Below are positions 7,581-16,571 of a stretch of DNA of 64,000 nucleotides, in pieces. Origin of the DNA: Corynebacterium confusum (lineage in GTDB: Bacteria > Actinomycetota > Actinomycetes > Mycobacteriales > Mycobacteriaceae). Where the stretch lies: NCBI RefSeq assembly GCF_030408715.1, contig NZ_CP047202.1, positions 1,841,907 through 1,905,906 of the forward strand, given 5' to 3'. The first letter of the stretch is position 1. The number at the start of each line of letters is the position of its first letter. The notes below the pieces were generated by a model. That model saw only the letters and a list, made by a program, of their open reading frames with translations. It was not told where the DNA came from and ran no database searches. The position numbers and the translations under genes are program-made.

Positions 7581-8201
7581 CTAATCGGCGCGTAGGAAAT
7601 GGTTACGGCGGGCCCGTGAGGGCCGCAGGCGGTTTTCGATGCCGTGCAGCACCCCTCGTAGCTGCCGCGCCCGGCGGGGCCCTACGGTGATCTCCGCGCC
7701 GAGGACGGCCAGTCCCCCGCCCTCGTGGGCGGCCGCGCGCCACCAGGAACGGTGCGGGAAGCGCTGCGGGCATTCGCGCGCCCCGCATGTGCTAGCACGC
7801 AGGCCGGCCCACCGGGCCAGGGCGGCAGTCCGCGCGCGGTGCAGCGGATCGGTGACGATGACGCCGGCGCCCAGCCCGCGCGCGGAGACCTCGCGGGCCA
7901 GCGCCGCCAGGGAGCCGGCCGTGTCATTGCCCTCCGGCAGCGCCGCGATCCGGGCGCTGTCGATGCCGCCTGCCACAATGTCCCGTGCCGCCACGCCGGC
8001 CTCGGTGAAGCGGTCGCCGGGCAGGTTGCCGCCCAGGGTGAAAACCGCGGCGGCCGGGTGCCTAAGGGCGAGCTGGATGGCGGTGGCGATGCGCGCAGCG
8101 AGCACGCGGGAGGCCACCCCGTCGTATTGCGCGGTGCCAAGGACCGCGATCCAGGCCGGCGCGCCATGCGTGCGGAAAGGTTGTGTTGCGGCTGGTTTCA
8201 C
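7581..8201 (-). CDS. YdcF-like (DUF218) protein
   Basis: A 206-aa member of the DUF218/YdcF family, some members of which bind S-adenosylmethionine or act in envelope metabolism. Visible features: AVLGTAQYDG near the N-terminus, LGGNLPGDRFTEA in the middle, and DPLHRARTAALAR towards the end, the usual order. Start set at GTG 8201 because a CATACT -10-like element ends 7 nt upstream and more upstream codons would run into the divergent TPM gene. The 38-bp gap to that gene implies back-to-back leaderless promoters. Function unproven. Confidence 0.7.
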   Translation of the reverse strand: MKPAATQPFRTHGAPAWIAVLGTAQYDGVASRVLAARIATAIQLALRHPAAAVFTLGGNLPGDRFTEAGVAARDIVAGGIDSARIAALPEGNDTAGSLAALAREVSARGLGAGVIVTDPLHRARTAALARWAGLRASTCGARECPQRFPHRSWWRAAAHEGGGLAVLGAEITVGPRRARQLRGVLHGIENRLRPSRARRNHFLRAD

Positions 8202-8226
8202 CGTGCCCAGTATGCCAGCAACACGG

Positions 8227-8232
8227 TATCCT
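8227..8232 (+). promoter_or_regulatory. -10 box TATCCT for leaderless TPM-protein mRNA
   Basis: TATCCT ends 7 nt before ATG 8240; no SD. It shares the 38-bp gap with the divergent YdcF-like gene. Confidence 0.6.
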
Positions 8233-8239
8233 GGTGGCC

Positions 8240-10282
8240 ATGACAAAGCGCGTTCACCTGCCCCACCCCGTCGCAAATTCCCGGCTGCCGCTGCGGCTGT
8301 CAGCCATTTCCGCCGCCGCGCTGGTGGCCTGCGCCGCCCCGGTCGCCCTGGAGGCAACGGCGGCGCCGGGCGAACACGGGCAGGTCCTCGCGCTGGCTCC
8401 TAGCCAGGTGCGCCAGCCGGTCACGGACGAGGCCGGCGTGCTCTCTGATGCCGAGGTGAGCCAGCTTTCCGAGCAGATTTCGGAGCTGCAGACCGAGCAG
8501 CAGCGCCTTCTCTACATCATCTACTCCAACGACCTGTCCAGCCTGCAGGCCCAGGACTACGCGCAGCAGGTGATCAACTCCCGCGGGCAGAACACCGCCG
8601 CCTTCGTGGTCAACGTGGACGCCCGGGACGCCGGCGTCTACGTGGGCGGCGAGTGGAACCAGAGTGATATCGACCGGCTCTACGACGCCGCCTATGCCCG
8701 CCTGGCCGCTGACGACTTCCCCGGCGCGGCGCAGGCCGTCGTCGAGGAGGCGCTCAACAAGGGGCACGGCGACGAGGGCGCCGGCGGCACCGGCTGGTTG
8801 CTGGGCGGCGGGGCCGCACTTGCCGCGGCCGGCGGCGGCATCTGGGCCTATTCGCGCCGCAAGACCAAGAAGCAGTCGCAGGCCACGCTGACCGATGCCC
8901 GCAGCATCGACCCGGCCGACACCCGCCGGCTGGGCGCCCTGCCGCTGGAAACCCTGGAGGAGCGCGCCCGCGAGGAGCTGGTCTCCACCGACGAGTCCAT
9001 CCGCCGCGGTAAGGAGGAGCTGCAGCTGGCCCAGGCCGAGTTCGGGGCGGAGCGCACCCGCCAGTTCACCCGCGCGATGAACCACTCCACCGCCACGCTG
9101 CGCAAGGCCTTCGACATCCGCCAGCGCCTGGATGATTCCATCCCGGAATCCGAGTCCCAGCGCCGCCAGATGCTGGTCGACATCATCTCCTCCTGCGGGC
9201 AGGCGGACCGGGCCCTGGACGAGCAGGCAGAAGAATTCGCCGAGATGCGCAACCTGCTGGTCACCGCGGACAGCAAGCTGGACGAACTGACCCAACGCGT
9301 GGTCGACCTGCGCGCCCGCCAGCCGCAGGCGCAGGTCACCTGGGAGTCGCTGCAGTCCAACTACTCGGCCGAGATGCTCGAGTCCATCGCCGACAACGTC
9401 GAGATGGCCGCGGTCAGCCTGGACGAGGCGGACAAGGACTTAGAGCGTGCCCGGGGCATTGCCGCCCAGCCGGCGGGCCAGCAGGGCGGGCTTATCGACG
9501 CCATCCGGTCCTGCGAGCACGCCCTCGAGGTGGCCAACCGGCTGCTGACCGGCGTGGAAAACGCCGAGACCAATATCGCCACCGCCAAGTCCCAGCTGGG
9601 CGCGTTGATTGCCGAAGTCGACGAGGAGCTCGCCGAGGCCGAGCGCCTCAAGCAGCAGGGCCAGTCCCAAGGCACCGCCGCCGACTGGGCCGCCCTGGAC
9701 GAGCTGGTGGGCCGCGCGCACGGTTCCCTCCAGCGTGCCCGCACAGAGGGCGAGGCCGATCCGCTGGGCTGCTACACGGAGCTGGCCACCTTCGACACCG
9801 AGGTCGATCAGGCCCTGGACCGCGTCCGCGAGGTCACCTCGACCCACGCGCGCCAGCTGGCGCTGCTGGACCAGCAGCTAAACGCCGCGGCCGCGCAGAT
9901 CCAGGCCGCCGAGGATCTCATCTCGTCCCGCGGGCGGCTCATCGGCGCCTCCGCGCGCACGGCCCTGGCGGATGCGGAGCGCCTGCACGCCCAGGCACTG
10001 CAGTACAAAAAGTCCGATATCCAGCGCGCCCTCGATTCCGCCCGGCAGGCACTGGCCGCCGCCCAGGCCGCGCTGCAGCGGGCCAAGAGCGACATCGACG
10101 ACTACCGCCGCTCCCAGCGCCGCGCCCAGGCCGGCAACGTCGCCGGCAATGTGGTCACCGGCATGGTCATCGGCCAGATGCTCGGCGGCGGCAACCGCGG
10201 CGGTTTCGGCGGCGGTTTTGGCGGGGGCGGCTTCGGCGGGGGCGGCGGCTTCAGCGGCGGTGGCCGCGGCGGCGCCTTCTAG
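8240..10282 (+). CDS. TPM-domain envelope protein with coiled coil and Gly-rich tail
   Basis: 680 aa. A signal sequence (to the AAPVALEATAAPG cleavage region, residues ~35-45) leads into an extracellular TPM domain (~50-165), a single transmembrane helix (~178-200, GWLLGGGAALAAAGGGIWAY) with basic stop-transfer residues, a long Glu/Gln/Ala-rich coiled coil (~215-640) and a GGFGGG-type repeat tail. TPM proteins in Actinobacteria are membrane-anchored and of uncertain function; some are described as phosphatase-like. The topology implies an outside TPM domain and an inside coiled coil. It starts at ATG 8240 on a leaderless transcript. The 3' end faces a minus-strand pair of unknown genes. Confidence 0.85.
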   Translation: MTKRVHLPHPVANSRLPLRLSAISAAALVACAAPVALEATAAPGEHGQVLALAPSQVRQPVTDEAGVLSDAEVSQLSEQISELQTEQQRLLYIIYSNDLSSLQAQDYAQQVINSRGQNTAAFVVNVDARDAGVYVGGEWNQSDIDRLYDAAYARLAADDFPGAAQAVVEEALNKGHGDEGAGGTGWLLGGGAALAAAGGGIWAYSRRKTKKQSQATLTDARSIDPADTRRLGALPLETLEERAREELVSTDESIRRGKEELQLAQAEFGAERTRQFTRAMNHSTATLRKAFDIRQRLDDSIPESESQRRQMLVDIISSCGQADRALDEQAEEFAEMRNLLVTADSKLDELTQRVVDLRARQPQAQVTWESLQSNYSAEMLESIADNVEMAAVSLDEADKDLERARGIAAQPAGQQGGLIDAIRSCEHALEVANRLLTGVENAETNIATAKSQLGALIAEVDEELAEAERLKQQGQSQGTAADWAALDELVGRAHGSLQRARTEGEADPLGCYTELATFDTEVDQALDRVREVTSTHARQLALLDQQLNAAAAQIQAAEDLISSRGRLIGASARTALADAERLHAQALQYKKSDIQRALDSARQALAAAQAALQRAKSDIDDYRRSQRRAQAGNVAGNVVTGMVIGQMLGGGNRGGFGGGFGGGGFGGGGGFSGGGRGGAF

Positions 10283-10306
10283 CCTCTCTCAATTTTCCGC
10301 CCTGTC

Positions 10307-10324
10307 CCTCCCGCTCGCGGGAGG
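10307..10324. terminator. Hairpin between convergent genes
   Basis: Perfect 7-bp stem CCTCCCG / CGGGAGG with a CTCG loop between the TPM-gene stop and the stop of the minus-strand gene. No T-run, so termination is only suggested by position. Confidence 0.35.
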
Positions 10325-10828
10325 CTAGATGCGCCGGGTCTGGCGCGGCAGGTCCACCAGGCTAATCCCCCAGGTCAAAAAGGCCAGGTCCGCCAGCGGG
10401 AGGGCCTCGCCCGCCGGGGTGCGGGTGATCACAAGGTCCCCGCCCAGCTCCGGGCTGGTGCGCGCGATGGTCACCGGGGCGTCCTCCCCCGCGCCCAGGA
10501 CCTTCACGCAGCGTTCCCGCTTAAAGGGCCGGGTGCGCTCCAGGATATAGCGGTGGGGCCCGCAGGTGGCGGACAGGCGGGAGACCGAGAAAGTGGTCTG
10601 CTGGAGGTTGAAAAACGTTCCCTGGGAGGACGTTCCGCGCAGACGGAAGCACATCTGGCTGCCCAGGTTCTCTAGCAGCAGATGGTCTCCGGCCACGGTG
10701 AGGACCTCGTCGTTAGCGCTGGCGATGACGACGTCTGCCTCATCCAGCAAACGACCACCGCTCCAGCGCAATTGGGCCTCTACCCGGTGGCCGGAGTTCC
10801 CGTTAAATACACCCGCCTTGTCATTCAC
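10325..10828 (-). CDS. Conserved hypothetical protein (beta-rich, LURP/scramblase-like)
   Basis: 167 aa, soluble, with alternating hydrophobic strands and no signal or membrane segment. The pattern of repeated short strands (VVIASANDEVLTVAG, FRLRGTSSQGTFFNL) resembles the LURP-one/tubby/phospholipid-scramblase beta barrel, but I cannot confirm this. It sits 9 nt downstream of the 177-aa gene in the same direction, so the two are co-transcribed and may be distant paralogues acting together. The function is not recognised. Confidence 0.6.
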   Translation of the reverse strand: MNDKAGVFNGNSGHRVEAQLRWSGGRLLDEADVVIASANDEVLTVAGDHLLLENLGSQMCFRLRGTSSQGTFFNLQQTTFSVSRLSATCGPHRYILERTRPFKRERCVKVLGAGEDAPVTIARTSPELGGDLVITRTPAGEALPLADLAFLTWGISLVDLPRQTRRI

Positions 10829-10837
10829 GGATGCAGT

Positions 10838-11371
10838 TTAAATCAGAACCGCCAGGACCGCCACCGCAGAGAGCAAAACCAAGGTGCCGATGATGGCCAC
10901 GGATCGCTGGGACAACCGGTTCTCCAAGACGACGCGGCTAAACCAGCTCAGCGCCGCCACCTCCTGGCGGTTTAAGTCCAGCGCGGAGTCCGGGTCGGAA
11001 TCATCCTCGTCGTTTTCGAATTCCAGGATCGCCTCGCGCACGCCGTTGTTGGCGCCGCTGAACTGGGCGACCTTGTGGTCATTGACGTCGAAGATGACCC
11101 AGTTGCTGCCCGACTCGTTGACCAGGCTGAAGGTGCGGCCCTCCAGGGAGGCCTGTAGGGTCTTGTCCTTTTTCAGGTTGCCGGCCAGGCGGTAGGTGCG
11201 CCCGTCGTCCGAGGTGGCCGAGGCTCCCAGCTGCTCATCGACTTCGGTGCGCCAGTGCTGGCCGTCGACCTCCGCGCCGGAGGCGGTGAAGGAGGCCAGC
11301 TCCTCCGGCCCGCGGCCCACCAGCAACGTCGGCCGCTCCTTGTCGCTGCGGTCCCAACTGGTGAAGTGCAT
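10838..11371 (-). CDS. Conserved hypothetical tail-anchored membrane protein
   Basis: 177 aa. A beta-rich soluble region (residues 1-120) is followed by an acidic linker (ENDEDDSDPDS) and a C-terminal hydrophobic helix (SVAIIGTLVLLSAVAVLAVLI), a tail-anchor layout. Residues 60-110 (GRTYRLAG, GRTFSLVNESGSNWVIFD) resemble the neighbouring 167-aa protein in pattern, suggesting one soluble and one membrane-anchored version of the same fold. It lies just downstream of glyS on the same strand (18-nt gap). Function unknown. Confidence 0.6.
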   Translation of the reverse strand: MHFTSWDRSDKERPTLLVGRGPEELASFTASGAEVDGQHWRTEVDEQLGASATSDDGRTYRLAGNLKKDKTLQASLEGRTFSLVNESGSNWVIFDVNDHKVAQFSGANNGVREAILEFENDEDDSDPDSALDLNRQEVAALSWFSRVVLENRLSQRSVAIIGTLVLLSAVAVLAVLI

Positions 11372-11389
11372 GGTTGCGCCTTCTCCCTC

Positions 11390-12769
11390 TTAGCAGCCGA
11401 TGAGGCGAGCGGCCAGGTAGGCTTCCAACTCGTCAATTTTGACGCGCTCCTGCTCCATGGTGTCGCGCTCGCGCACGGTGACCGCGCCGTCCTCCAGGGA
11501 GTCGAAGTCGAAGGTCACGCAGAACGGCGTGCCGATCTCGTCTTGGCGGCGGTAGCGGCGGCCGATGGCTCCGGAGACGTCGTAGTCGATGTTCCAGTGC
11601 GCGCGCAGCTTGTCCGCCAGCTCCTTGGCCGGGGTGGACAGCTCCGGCTTCTTGGACAGCGGCAGGACCGCGACCTTGACCGGCGACAGGCGGCGGTCCA
11701 GGCGCAGCACGACGCGCTTGTCGGTGCCGCCCTTCGCGTTCGGGGCCTCCTCCTCGTGGTAGGCGTCCACCAGGAAGGCCATCATGGAGCGGCCCAGGCC
11801 CGCGGCCGGCTCGATGACGTACGGGATCCAGCGCTCGTCGGCCTGCTGGTCGTAGTAGGACAGGTCCTCGCCGGAGCCTTCCGCGTGTACGCGCAGGTCG
11901 TAGTCCGTACGGTTGGCCACGCCCTCGAGCTCGCCCCACTTGGAGCCGGTGAAGCCGAAGGCGTATTCCACGTCCACCGTGCGCTTGGAGTAGTGGGACA
12001 GCTTTTCCTTCGGGTGCTCGTACAGGCGCAGGTTCTCCGGGTTAATGCCCAGGTCGACGTACCAGTTGTAGCGGTCATCGATCCAGTACTGGTGCCACTG
12101 CTCGTCCTCGCCCGGCTTGACGAAGAACTCCATCTCCATCTGCTCGAACTCGCGGGTGCGGAAGATGAAGTTGCCCGGCGTGATCTCGTTGCGGAAGGAC
12201 TTGCCGATGTTGGCGATACCGAACGGCGGCTTCATACGCGCCGAGGTCAGCACGTTCTTGAAGTTGACGAAGATGCCCTGGGCGGTCTCCGGGCGCAGGT
12301 AGTGCAGGCCTTCCTCGTCGTCGACCGGGCCCAGGTAGGTCTTCAGCAGGCCGGAGAAGGCCTTCGGCTCGGTCCAGTTGCCGGGCTGGCCGGTCTCCGG
12401 GTCGTTGATATCGGCCAGGCCGTTTTCCGGGGCGTGGCCGTGCTTTTCCTCGTAGGCCTCCAGCAGGTGGTCCGCGCGGTAGCGCTTGTGGGTGTAGAGG
12501 GACTCCACCAGCGGATCCGTGAAGACCTCGACGTGGCCGGAGGACACCCAGGTCTGACGCGGCAGGATAATGGAGGAGTCAATGCCCACGACGTCGTCGC
12601 GGGACTGGACCATGTGGCGCCACCATTGGCGCTTGATGTTTTCCTTGAGCTCCACACCCAGCGGGCCGTAGTCCCACGCCGAGCGGGAACCGCCATAGAT
12701 TTCACCCGCCTGGTAGACCAAACCACGTCGTTTACACAGGTTAACTACGGTATCAATGACGGATGCCAT
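11390..12769 (-). CDS. glyS: Glycine--tRNA ligase (dimeric type)
   Basis: Charges tRNA-Gly. At 459 aa it is the alpha2-type class II enzyme. Visible class II motifs: [15 protein letters not shown] (motif 1 region), [21 protein letters not shown] (motif 2 region) and [12 protein letters not shown] (motif 3 region). Start set at ATG 12769 ([16 protein letters not shown]), preceded by AGGAG 12 nt upstream; the in-frame ATG at 12826 has no SD. A TAGACT -10 near 12838-12843 would give a ~65-nt leader; no T-box was recognised. It lies next to the arsR-zur pair, as I recall for mycobacteria. Confidence 0.95.
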   Translation of the reverse strand: MASVIDTVVNLCKRRGLVYQAGEIYGGSRSAWDYGPLGVELKENIKRQWWRHMVQSRDDVVGIDSSIILPRQTWVSSGHVEVFTDPLVESLYTHKRYRADHLLEAYEEKHGHAPENGLADINDPETGQPGNWTEPKAFSGLLKTYLGPVDDEEGLHYLRPETAQGIFVNFKNVLTSARMKPPFGIANIGKSFRNEITPGNFIFRTREFEQMEMEFFVKPGEDEQWHQYWIDDRYNWYVDLGINPENLRLYEHPKEKLSHYSKRTVDVEYAFGFTGSKWGELEGVANRTDYDLRVHAEGSGEDLSYYDQQADERWIPYVIEPAAGLGRSMMAFLVDAYHEEEAPNAKGGTDKRVVLRLDRRLSPVKVAVLPLSKKPELSTPAKELADKLRAHWNIDYDVSGAIGRRYRRQDEIGTPFCVTFDFDSLEDGAVTVRERDTMEQERVKIDELEAYLAARLIGC

Positions 12770-12826
12770 GAGTGTTTCTGACTCCTCTAGTCGGGATTTC
12801 AATCCCCGGCCGGCTGCAGGGGACAT

Positions 12827-13103
12827 AGGTCACCAATAGTCTAGCGTGTTGGCGATCCCGACTCGCAGCGGGGGCACCCTGGGACCACCCAATCCAAACA
12901 ATGTGGACGGGGGTAACCATCTATTATTTCGGCTGTCTGCTGGGGCGGCCAGTTTATCATTGTGACTACACTAAGCAATATGGATTTGGTATATCCTGGC
13001 GTTGCAGTATGGCGATAATTTATAGAAGTTAGCCCATTATTGGTCTAATTCAAGAGTAAAAATTTCCTATACCCCGCGCCCACAGGAGAAAGAACACCCG
13101 CAC
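12827..13103. promoter_or_regulatory. Divergent promoter region of glyS and arsR-zur
   Basis: A 277-bp AT-rich gap (notably 12950-13070). The glyS side has TAGACT near 12838-12843. The arsR side has several TATA-like stretches (13011-13030) and AGGAG before the ATG. I looked for a Zur-type palindrome and found none that is convincing; no RNA gene seen. Confidence 0.5.
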
Positions 13104-13412
13104 ATGTGTAGAAAGCAGGACGCCGCCGACGTTGAGCCCGCGGTCCGGGTTCTCAGCGCGCTCGATTCACCGCTCAGGCTCCACATCCTCCTCCTTCTCC
13201 GCGAGCGCGAACACTACGTCCACGAGCTGGTCGAGGCGCTGGAGAAGTCCCAGCCGCTCATCAGCCAGCACCTGCGCGTGCTCAAGCAGGCCGGCCTGGT
13301 CCGCGCCGAGCGCTCCGGGCGCGAGGTCACCTACCGGCTCGCCGCCGAGGAAATCCTCGACATCTACCGCCAGGCCGCCGCGCTCAGCGCCACCCTCGAG
13401 GCCGAAGGCTAA
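13104..13412 (+). CDS. ArsR/SmtB-family transcriptional regulator upstream of zur
   Basis: 102-aa winged-helix repressor. The recognition helix region SQPLISQHLRVLKQAGLVR (residues ~50-68) and wing (RAERSGREVTYRL) are typical ArsR. The usual metal sites are not evident: there is no Cys pair in helix 3 and no His in helix 5, so the sensing chemistry is unclear. It is followed by zur after 80 bp, the pairing known as smtB-furB (mycobacteria) or znr-zur (corynebacteria), so a zinc-dependent role is inferred from context. Start ATG 13104; AGGAG lies ~13 nt upstream. Confidence 0.85.
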   Translation: MCRKQDAADVEPAVRVLSALDSPLRLHILLLLREREHYVHELVEALEKSQPLISQHLRVLKQAGLVRAERSGREVTYRLAAEEILDIYRQAAALSATLEAEG

Positions 13413-13479
13413 CCGGCGAGCCGGGCCAACGGCGCGCTCTGCCTAGTCTTAGAGATAGTTGTAGATGTATCAACGCTGG

Positions 13480-13485
13480 TAAACT
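13480..13485 (+). promoter_or_regulatory. -10 box TAAACT for leaderless zur mRNA
   Basis: TAAACT ends 7 nt before the zur ATG at 13493. It gives zur a promoter separate from arsR. Confidence 0.6.
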
Positions 13486-13492
13486 AGCCGAT

Positions 13493-13936
13493 ATGGCCAT
13501 CCAAAGCAGTATCCCCAAGCTAGGCGCCCGCAACACCCGTCAGCGCACCGCCGTCATCGAGGTCCTGCGGGACATGGAGAAATTCGCCTCCGCCAAGGAC
13601 ATCCACTTCGCGCTCCAGCAGCGCCAGGAAAAGGTGGGCCTGACCACCGTCTACCGCACCCTGCAGTCCTTGAGCGATATCGATGCCGTCGATGCCCTCC
13701 ACATGCCCAACGGCGAGACCCTCTACCGCCACTGCGACTCCGACGCGCACCACCACCACCTGGTCTGCACCAAGTGCGGCCGCACCGAGGAAATCGACGG
13801 CGGGCCCATCGAGAACTGGGCGGCGCGCATCGCCAAGGACTACGACTTCGAGTTGACCGGCCACGACGCCGAAATCTTCGGCACCTGCCGCCAGTGCCGC
13901 CTAGCCGATAAGGGCAGCGAACCCGACGCCAAGTAG
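13493..13936 (+). CDS. zur: Zinc uptake regulator, Fur family
   Basis: 147-aa Fur-family repressor of zinc acquisition genes. N-terminal winged helix (residues 10-75, TTVYRTLQSL), then the dimerisation domain with structural zinc ligands Cys92, Cys95, Cys132, Cys135 (CTKC and CRQC) and a His cluster HHHH at 86-89 plus His80/Cys81 for the sensory site. The neighbouring ArsR regulator identifies it as Zur rather than iron-Fur. Its last 36 nt overlap, on the opposite strand, the 3' end of the erythrin-VIT1 gene. Confidence 0.93.
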   Translation: MAIQSSIPKLGARNTRQRTAVIEVLRDMEKFASAKDIHFALQQRQEKVGLTTVYRTLQSLSDIDAVDALHMPNGETLYRHCDSDAHHHHLVCTKCGRTEEIDGGPIENWAARIAKDYDFELTGHDAEIFGTCRQCRLADKGSEPDAK

Positions 13937-15028
13937 GTAGGTAATCCCGGCCGCGCCCAGTCCGATAACAAGCTGGCGCAGCGCCCGCTTCAGCGGCGGC
14001 TTGCCGGAGATTACCCCCACGACGCCGCCGGTAAACATCAAGGCGATGGCCACCAGCACCAGCGCGACCACCGCGCCCACGGTGGTCGAGGCCCCGAAGA
14101 GGAACGGGATGATTGGGATAAACGCGCCGGTGGCGAAGAAGCAGAAGCTCGACAGCGCCGTCGACCACGCCTGGCCGATGACCCCCGGCGCCCCGCCGTC
14201 GGCCTCACCTGCGGCGTCGGTTGCCGGAAGGCCCATCGCGCCCAGCCCCGCCGAGGGGTGCGCGGCGCGCTGGCGGGCCTGCATTTTGTCGAAGACCTCC
14301 TGGGCCTTAGTCTCCGCCGCCTCCGCGCCCATGCCGCGGGCCCGGTAGATGAGGGCGAGCTCGTTGGCGTTGACGTCTAGGTCCGGCACCAGCGAGTGGG
14401 CGTCCGGCGCCGGGCGGGAGGCCTCCAGTAGCTCGCTTTGGGACTTCACAGAGACGTATTCGCCCGCCGCCATGGAAAGCGCGCCGGCCAGCAGGCCGGA
14501 GATCCCCGTCAGCAGCACCGCCGTCGATGCCGCGCCTGAGCCCATCACGCCAATGACCAGCGCTAAGTTGGAGACCAGCCCGTCGTTAGTGCCGAAGACG
14601 GCGGCGCGGAAATTGCCCGACATCTTCTCGCGCCCGCGCGTAGCCAGCCCGCGCACGACCTCGGCGTGGACGTGCTCGTCCGCGGCCATCTGGTCGCTGG
14701 CGTCGATATCGTCCGTATAAGGGGTACGCGTTTCCGCCGTCTGCATCAGCGCCAGCGTGAACACGGAGCCGAAGTGCTGCGCCATAAAGCCCAGCGCCCG
14801 CGTGCCCAGGTCCGGCTTGCGCGGGAAGCCGACGGCATCGCCTAACTTGTCCCGCCAGTACTGCTCGTGCCGGGACTCCGACTCCGCCAGCTGCAGCAGG
14901 ATGGAGCGCTCCTCGCCGACCTTCTTGCGCGCCAGCTCGCGGTAGACCGCCGCCTCGGCGCGCTCGTTGGCCAGGTAGCGACGCCAGCGGCTGATCTGCT
15001 GCTTGGTCGGCTCGCCTCCAACAGCCAC
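13901..15028 (-). CDS. Erythrin-VIT1 (membrane-bound ferritin-type) metal transporter
   Basis: 375 aa. The N-terminal ~120 residues form a ferritin-like (erythrin) helical domain with Glu/His metal ligands (NERAEAAVYREL; ESESRHEQYW). Residues ~150-375 form a VIT1/CCC1 membrane domain (NDGLVSNLALVIG; GALSMAAGEYVSVKSQ) with about five helices. Such fusions (MbfA-like) export Fe or Mn and limit oxidative stress. The GTG start at 15028 overlaps the uppS stop by one base, so it is the last gene of the minus-strand operon. Its 3' end overlaps zur by 36 bp convergently. Confidence 0.88.
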   Translation of the reverse strand: MAVGGEPTKQQISRWRRYLANERAEAAVYRELARKKVGEERSILLQLAESESRHEQYWRDKLGDAVGFPRKPDLGTRALGFMAQHFGSVFTLALMQTAETRTPYTDDIDASDQMAADEHVHAEVVRGLATRGREKMSGNFRAAVFGTNDGLVSNLALVIGVMGSGAASTAVLLTGISGLLAGALSMAAGEYVSVKSQSELLEASRPAPDAHSLVPDLDVNANELALIYRARGMGAEAAETKAQEVFDKMQARQRAAHPSAGLGAMGLPATDAAGEADGGAPGVIGQAWSTALSSFCFFATGAFIPIIPFLFGASTTVGAVVALVLVAIALMFTGGVVGVISGKPPLKRALRQLVIGLGAAGITYLLGVGFAALIG

Positions 15029-15780
15029 TACTTCGTCCCCCCAAAGCGGCGGTCGCGGCGCGCGTACTCCTCCACGGCGGCGAACATGTCCTCCGGCGTG
15101 AAGTCCGGGAAGAGCTTGTCCTGATAGATCATCTCCGCGTAGGCCGACTCCCACAGCAGGAAGTTCGAGGTCCGCTTCTCCCCCGACGGGCGCAGGAAAA
15201 GGTCCACGTCCGGCATGTCCGGGTCGTAGAGGTGCTGGGCGATGGTCTTTTCGTTAATCTCGCGCGGGCGCATCTCCCCGCGCGCGACCTTGTCCGCGAT
15301 GACCCGCATGCCGTCGACCAGCTCGGCCCGGCCGCCGTAGTTCACGCACATCACCAGGTTCATCCGTGTGTTGTCGCGGGTGAGCTCCTCGGCCGCCTCC
15401 AGCTCGCGCACCACGCTGCGCCACAGGCGCGGGCGCCGCCCGGCCCAGACCACGCGCACGCCCTTCTCGTGCAGCCAGCCGCGCTGGCGCCGCAGGACGT
15501 CGCGGTTGAAGCCCATCAAAAAGCGCACCTCTTCGGGGCTGCGCCGCCAGTTTTCCGTGGAGAAGGCGTAGGCCGACAGGTAGTCCACGCCCATGGCCAG
15601 GCAGGCATCGACGGCATCGAGCAACACCGCCTCGCCACGCTTGTGCCCCTCGGTGCGCGCCATGCCGCGCTCCTGCGCCCAGCGTCCATTGCCGTCCATG
15701 ACGAGCGCGATGTGCTTCGGCATGAATTCGGCGGGGATCTGCGGCGGGTGCAGGACTCGGTTCGGATCGGGAGTAATCAC
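15028..15780 (-). CDS. uppS: Isoprenyl transferase (decaprenyl diphosphate synthase type)
   Basis: Condenses isopentenyl diphosphate units in cis to make the long-chain polyprenyl diphosphate carrier for cell-wall synthesis. The catalytic [10 protein letters not shown] lies at residues 27-36 (Asp29), with [13 protein letters not shown] and [17 protein letters not shown] further on. 250 aa with the start at GTG 15780, chosen because TAGAAT ends 8 nt upstream; an in-frame start at 15882 would lie within recO. Its neighbour recO matches the mycobacterial Rv2361c-Rv2362c pair as I recall it. Confidence 0.93.
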   Translation of the reverse strand: MITPDPNRVLHPPQIPAEFMPKHIALVMDGNGRWAQERGMARTEGHKRGEAVLLDAVDACLAMGVDYLSAYAFSTENWRRSPEEVRFLMGFNRDVLRRQRGWLHEKGVRVVWAGRRPRLWRSVVRELEAAEELTRDNTRMNLVMCVNYGGRAELVDGMRVIADKVARGEMRPREINEKTIAQHLYDPDMPDVDLFLRPSGEKRTSNFLLWESAYAEMIYQDKLFPDFTPEDMFAAVEEYARRDRRFGGTK

Positions 15781-15830
15781 AACCACCCATTCTACTGTCT
15801 GCACACCACCGTGCCGCAAGGTGGCGCAGG

Positions 15831-16568
15831 CTAGGTCTGATCCATCACCGACAGCGCCGTGACCTTGTGCTCGATGTGCCACTGTAGGTGCGCCCGCGTC
15901 AGCTGGTGGGCTTGGGCCCCACGCGTGGGCACCGCGACTATCGATGCCTCCGCCTGCCCCAACCGGTCATGCGCCAGCAGCCACATCACGTGCAGGGTCT
16001 CCGGGTCCACCTCCGCGGCCCCGGGCGGGCGGCACTGATGGCAGGCCGCCCCGCCGACGGCCGGGTGGAAGGCGTGGTGGGGGCCCGGCGCCCCGCACTG
16101 GGCGCAGTCGAAGAGGCTGGGCGCCCAGCCGGCGTGAGCCATCGCCTGCAGCAGGAAGGAATCCAGCACGGCGGTGGGATCGGCATCGGTCTGCAGCAGG
16201 CTAAACGTCGCGCGCAGGGCCCCGTACAGGTACGGGTCGGTGTCCGTGGCGGCCAGGCGCTCGGCGGACTCCAGGGCCGCGCAGGCCGCGGTGTAGCGGT
16301 CGTAATCGTAGGTGATCTTGGCCCCGTAGTACTCCACGGTGTCGGCCTGGGAGATGGTGGCCAGGTTGCGGCCCGGGTAGAGCTGCACGTCCAAGTTGAC
16401 GAAGTGCTGCAGCCGGGACCCGAACCGGGACTTGGCCCGGCGCACCCCCTTGGCCACGGACCGGACCAGTCCGTGCTCGCGGGTCAGCAGCACCACCACG
16501 CGGTCGGCCTCGCCGAAATCGTAGGTGCGGATGACCCAGGCGCGGTCCCGGTACGACGCCCGCGACAT
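15831..16568 (-). CDS. recO: DNA repair protein RecO
   Basis: Loads RecA on SSB-coated DNA in the RecFOR pathway. 245 aa: OB-fold at residues 5-80 ([22 protein letters not shown]), then a helical domain with a four-Cys zinc site at Cys155, Cys158, Cys176 and Cys179. It begins 4 nt after the era stop and belongs to the same transcription unit. Confidence 0.93.
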   Translation of the reverse strand: MSRASYRDRAWVIRTYDFGEADRVVVLLTREHGLVRSVAKGVRRAKSRFGSRLQHFVNLDVQLYPGRNLATISQADTVEYYGAKITYDYDRYTAACAALESAERLAATDTDPYLYGALRATFSLLQTDADPTAVLDSFLLQAMAHAGWAPSLFDCAQCGAPGPHHAFHPAVGGAACHQCRPPGAAEVDPETLHVMWLLAHDRLGQAEASIVAVPTRGAQAHQLTRAHLQWHIEHKVTALSVMDQT

Positions 16569-16571
16569 CGC

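Noticed and set aside
11255-12781. 508-aa plus-strand ORF
   Set aside because: Antisense shadow of glyS; Leu/Val/Gly/His-biased composition and no motifs.
12900-13100. Zur-box operator upstream of arsR-zur
   Set aside because: Several AT-rich near-palindromes occur, but none matches the Zur consensus closely enough.
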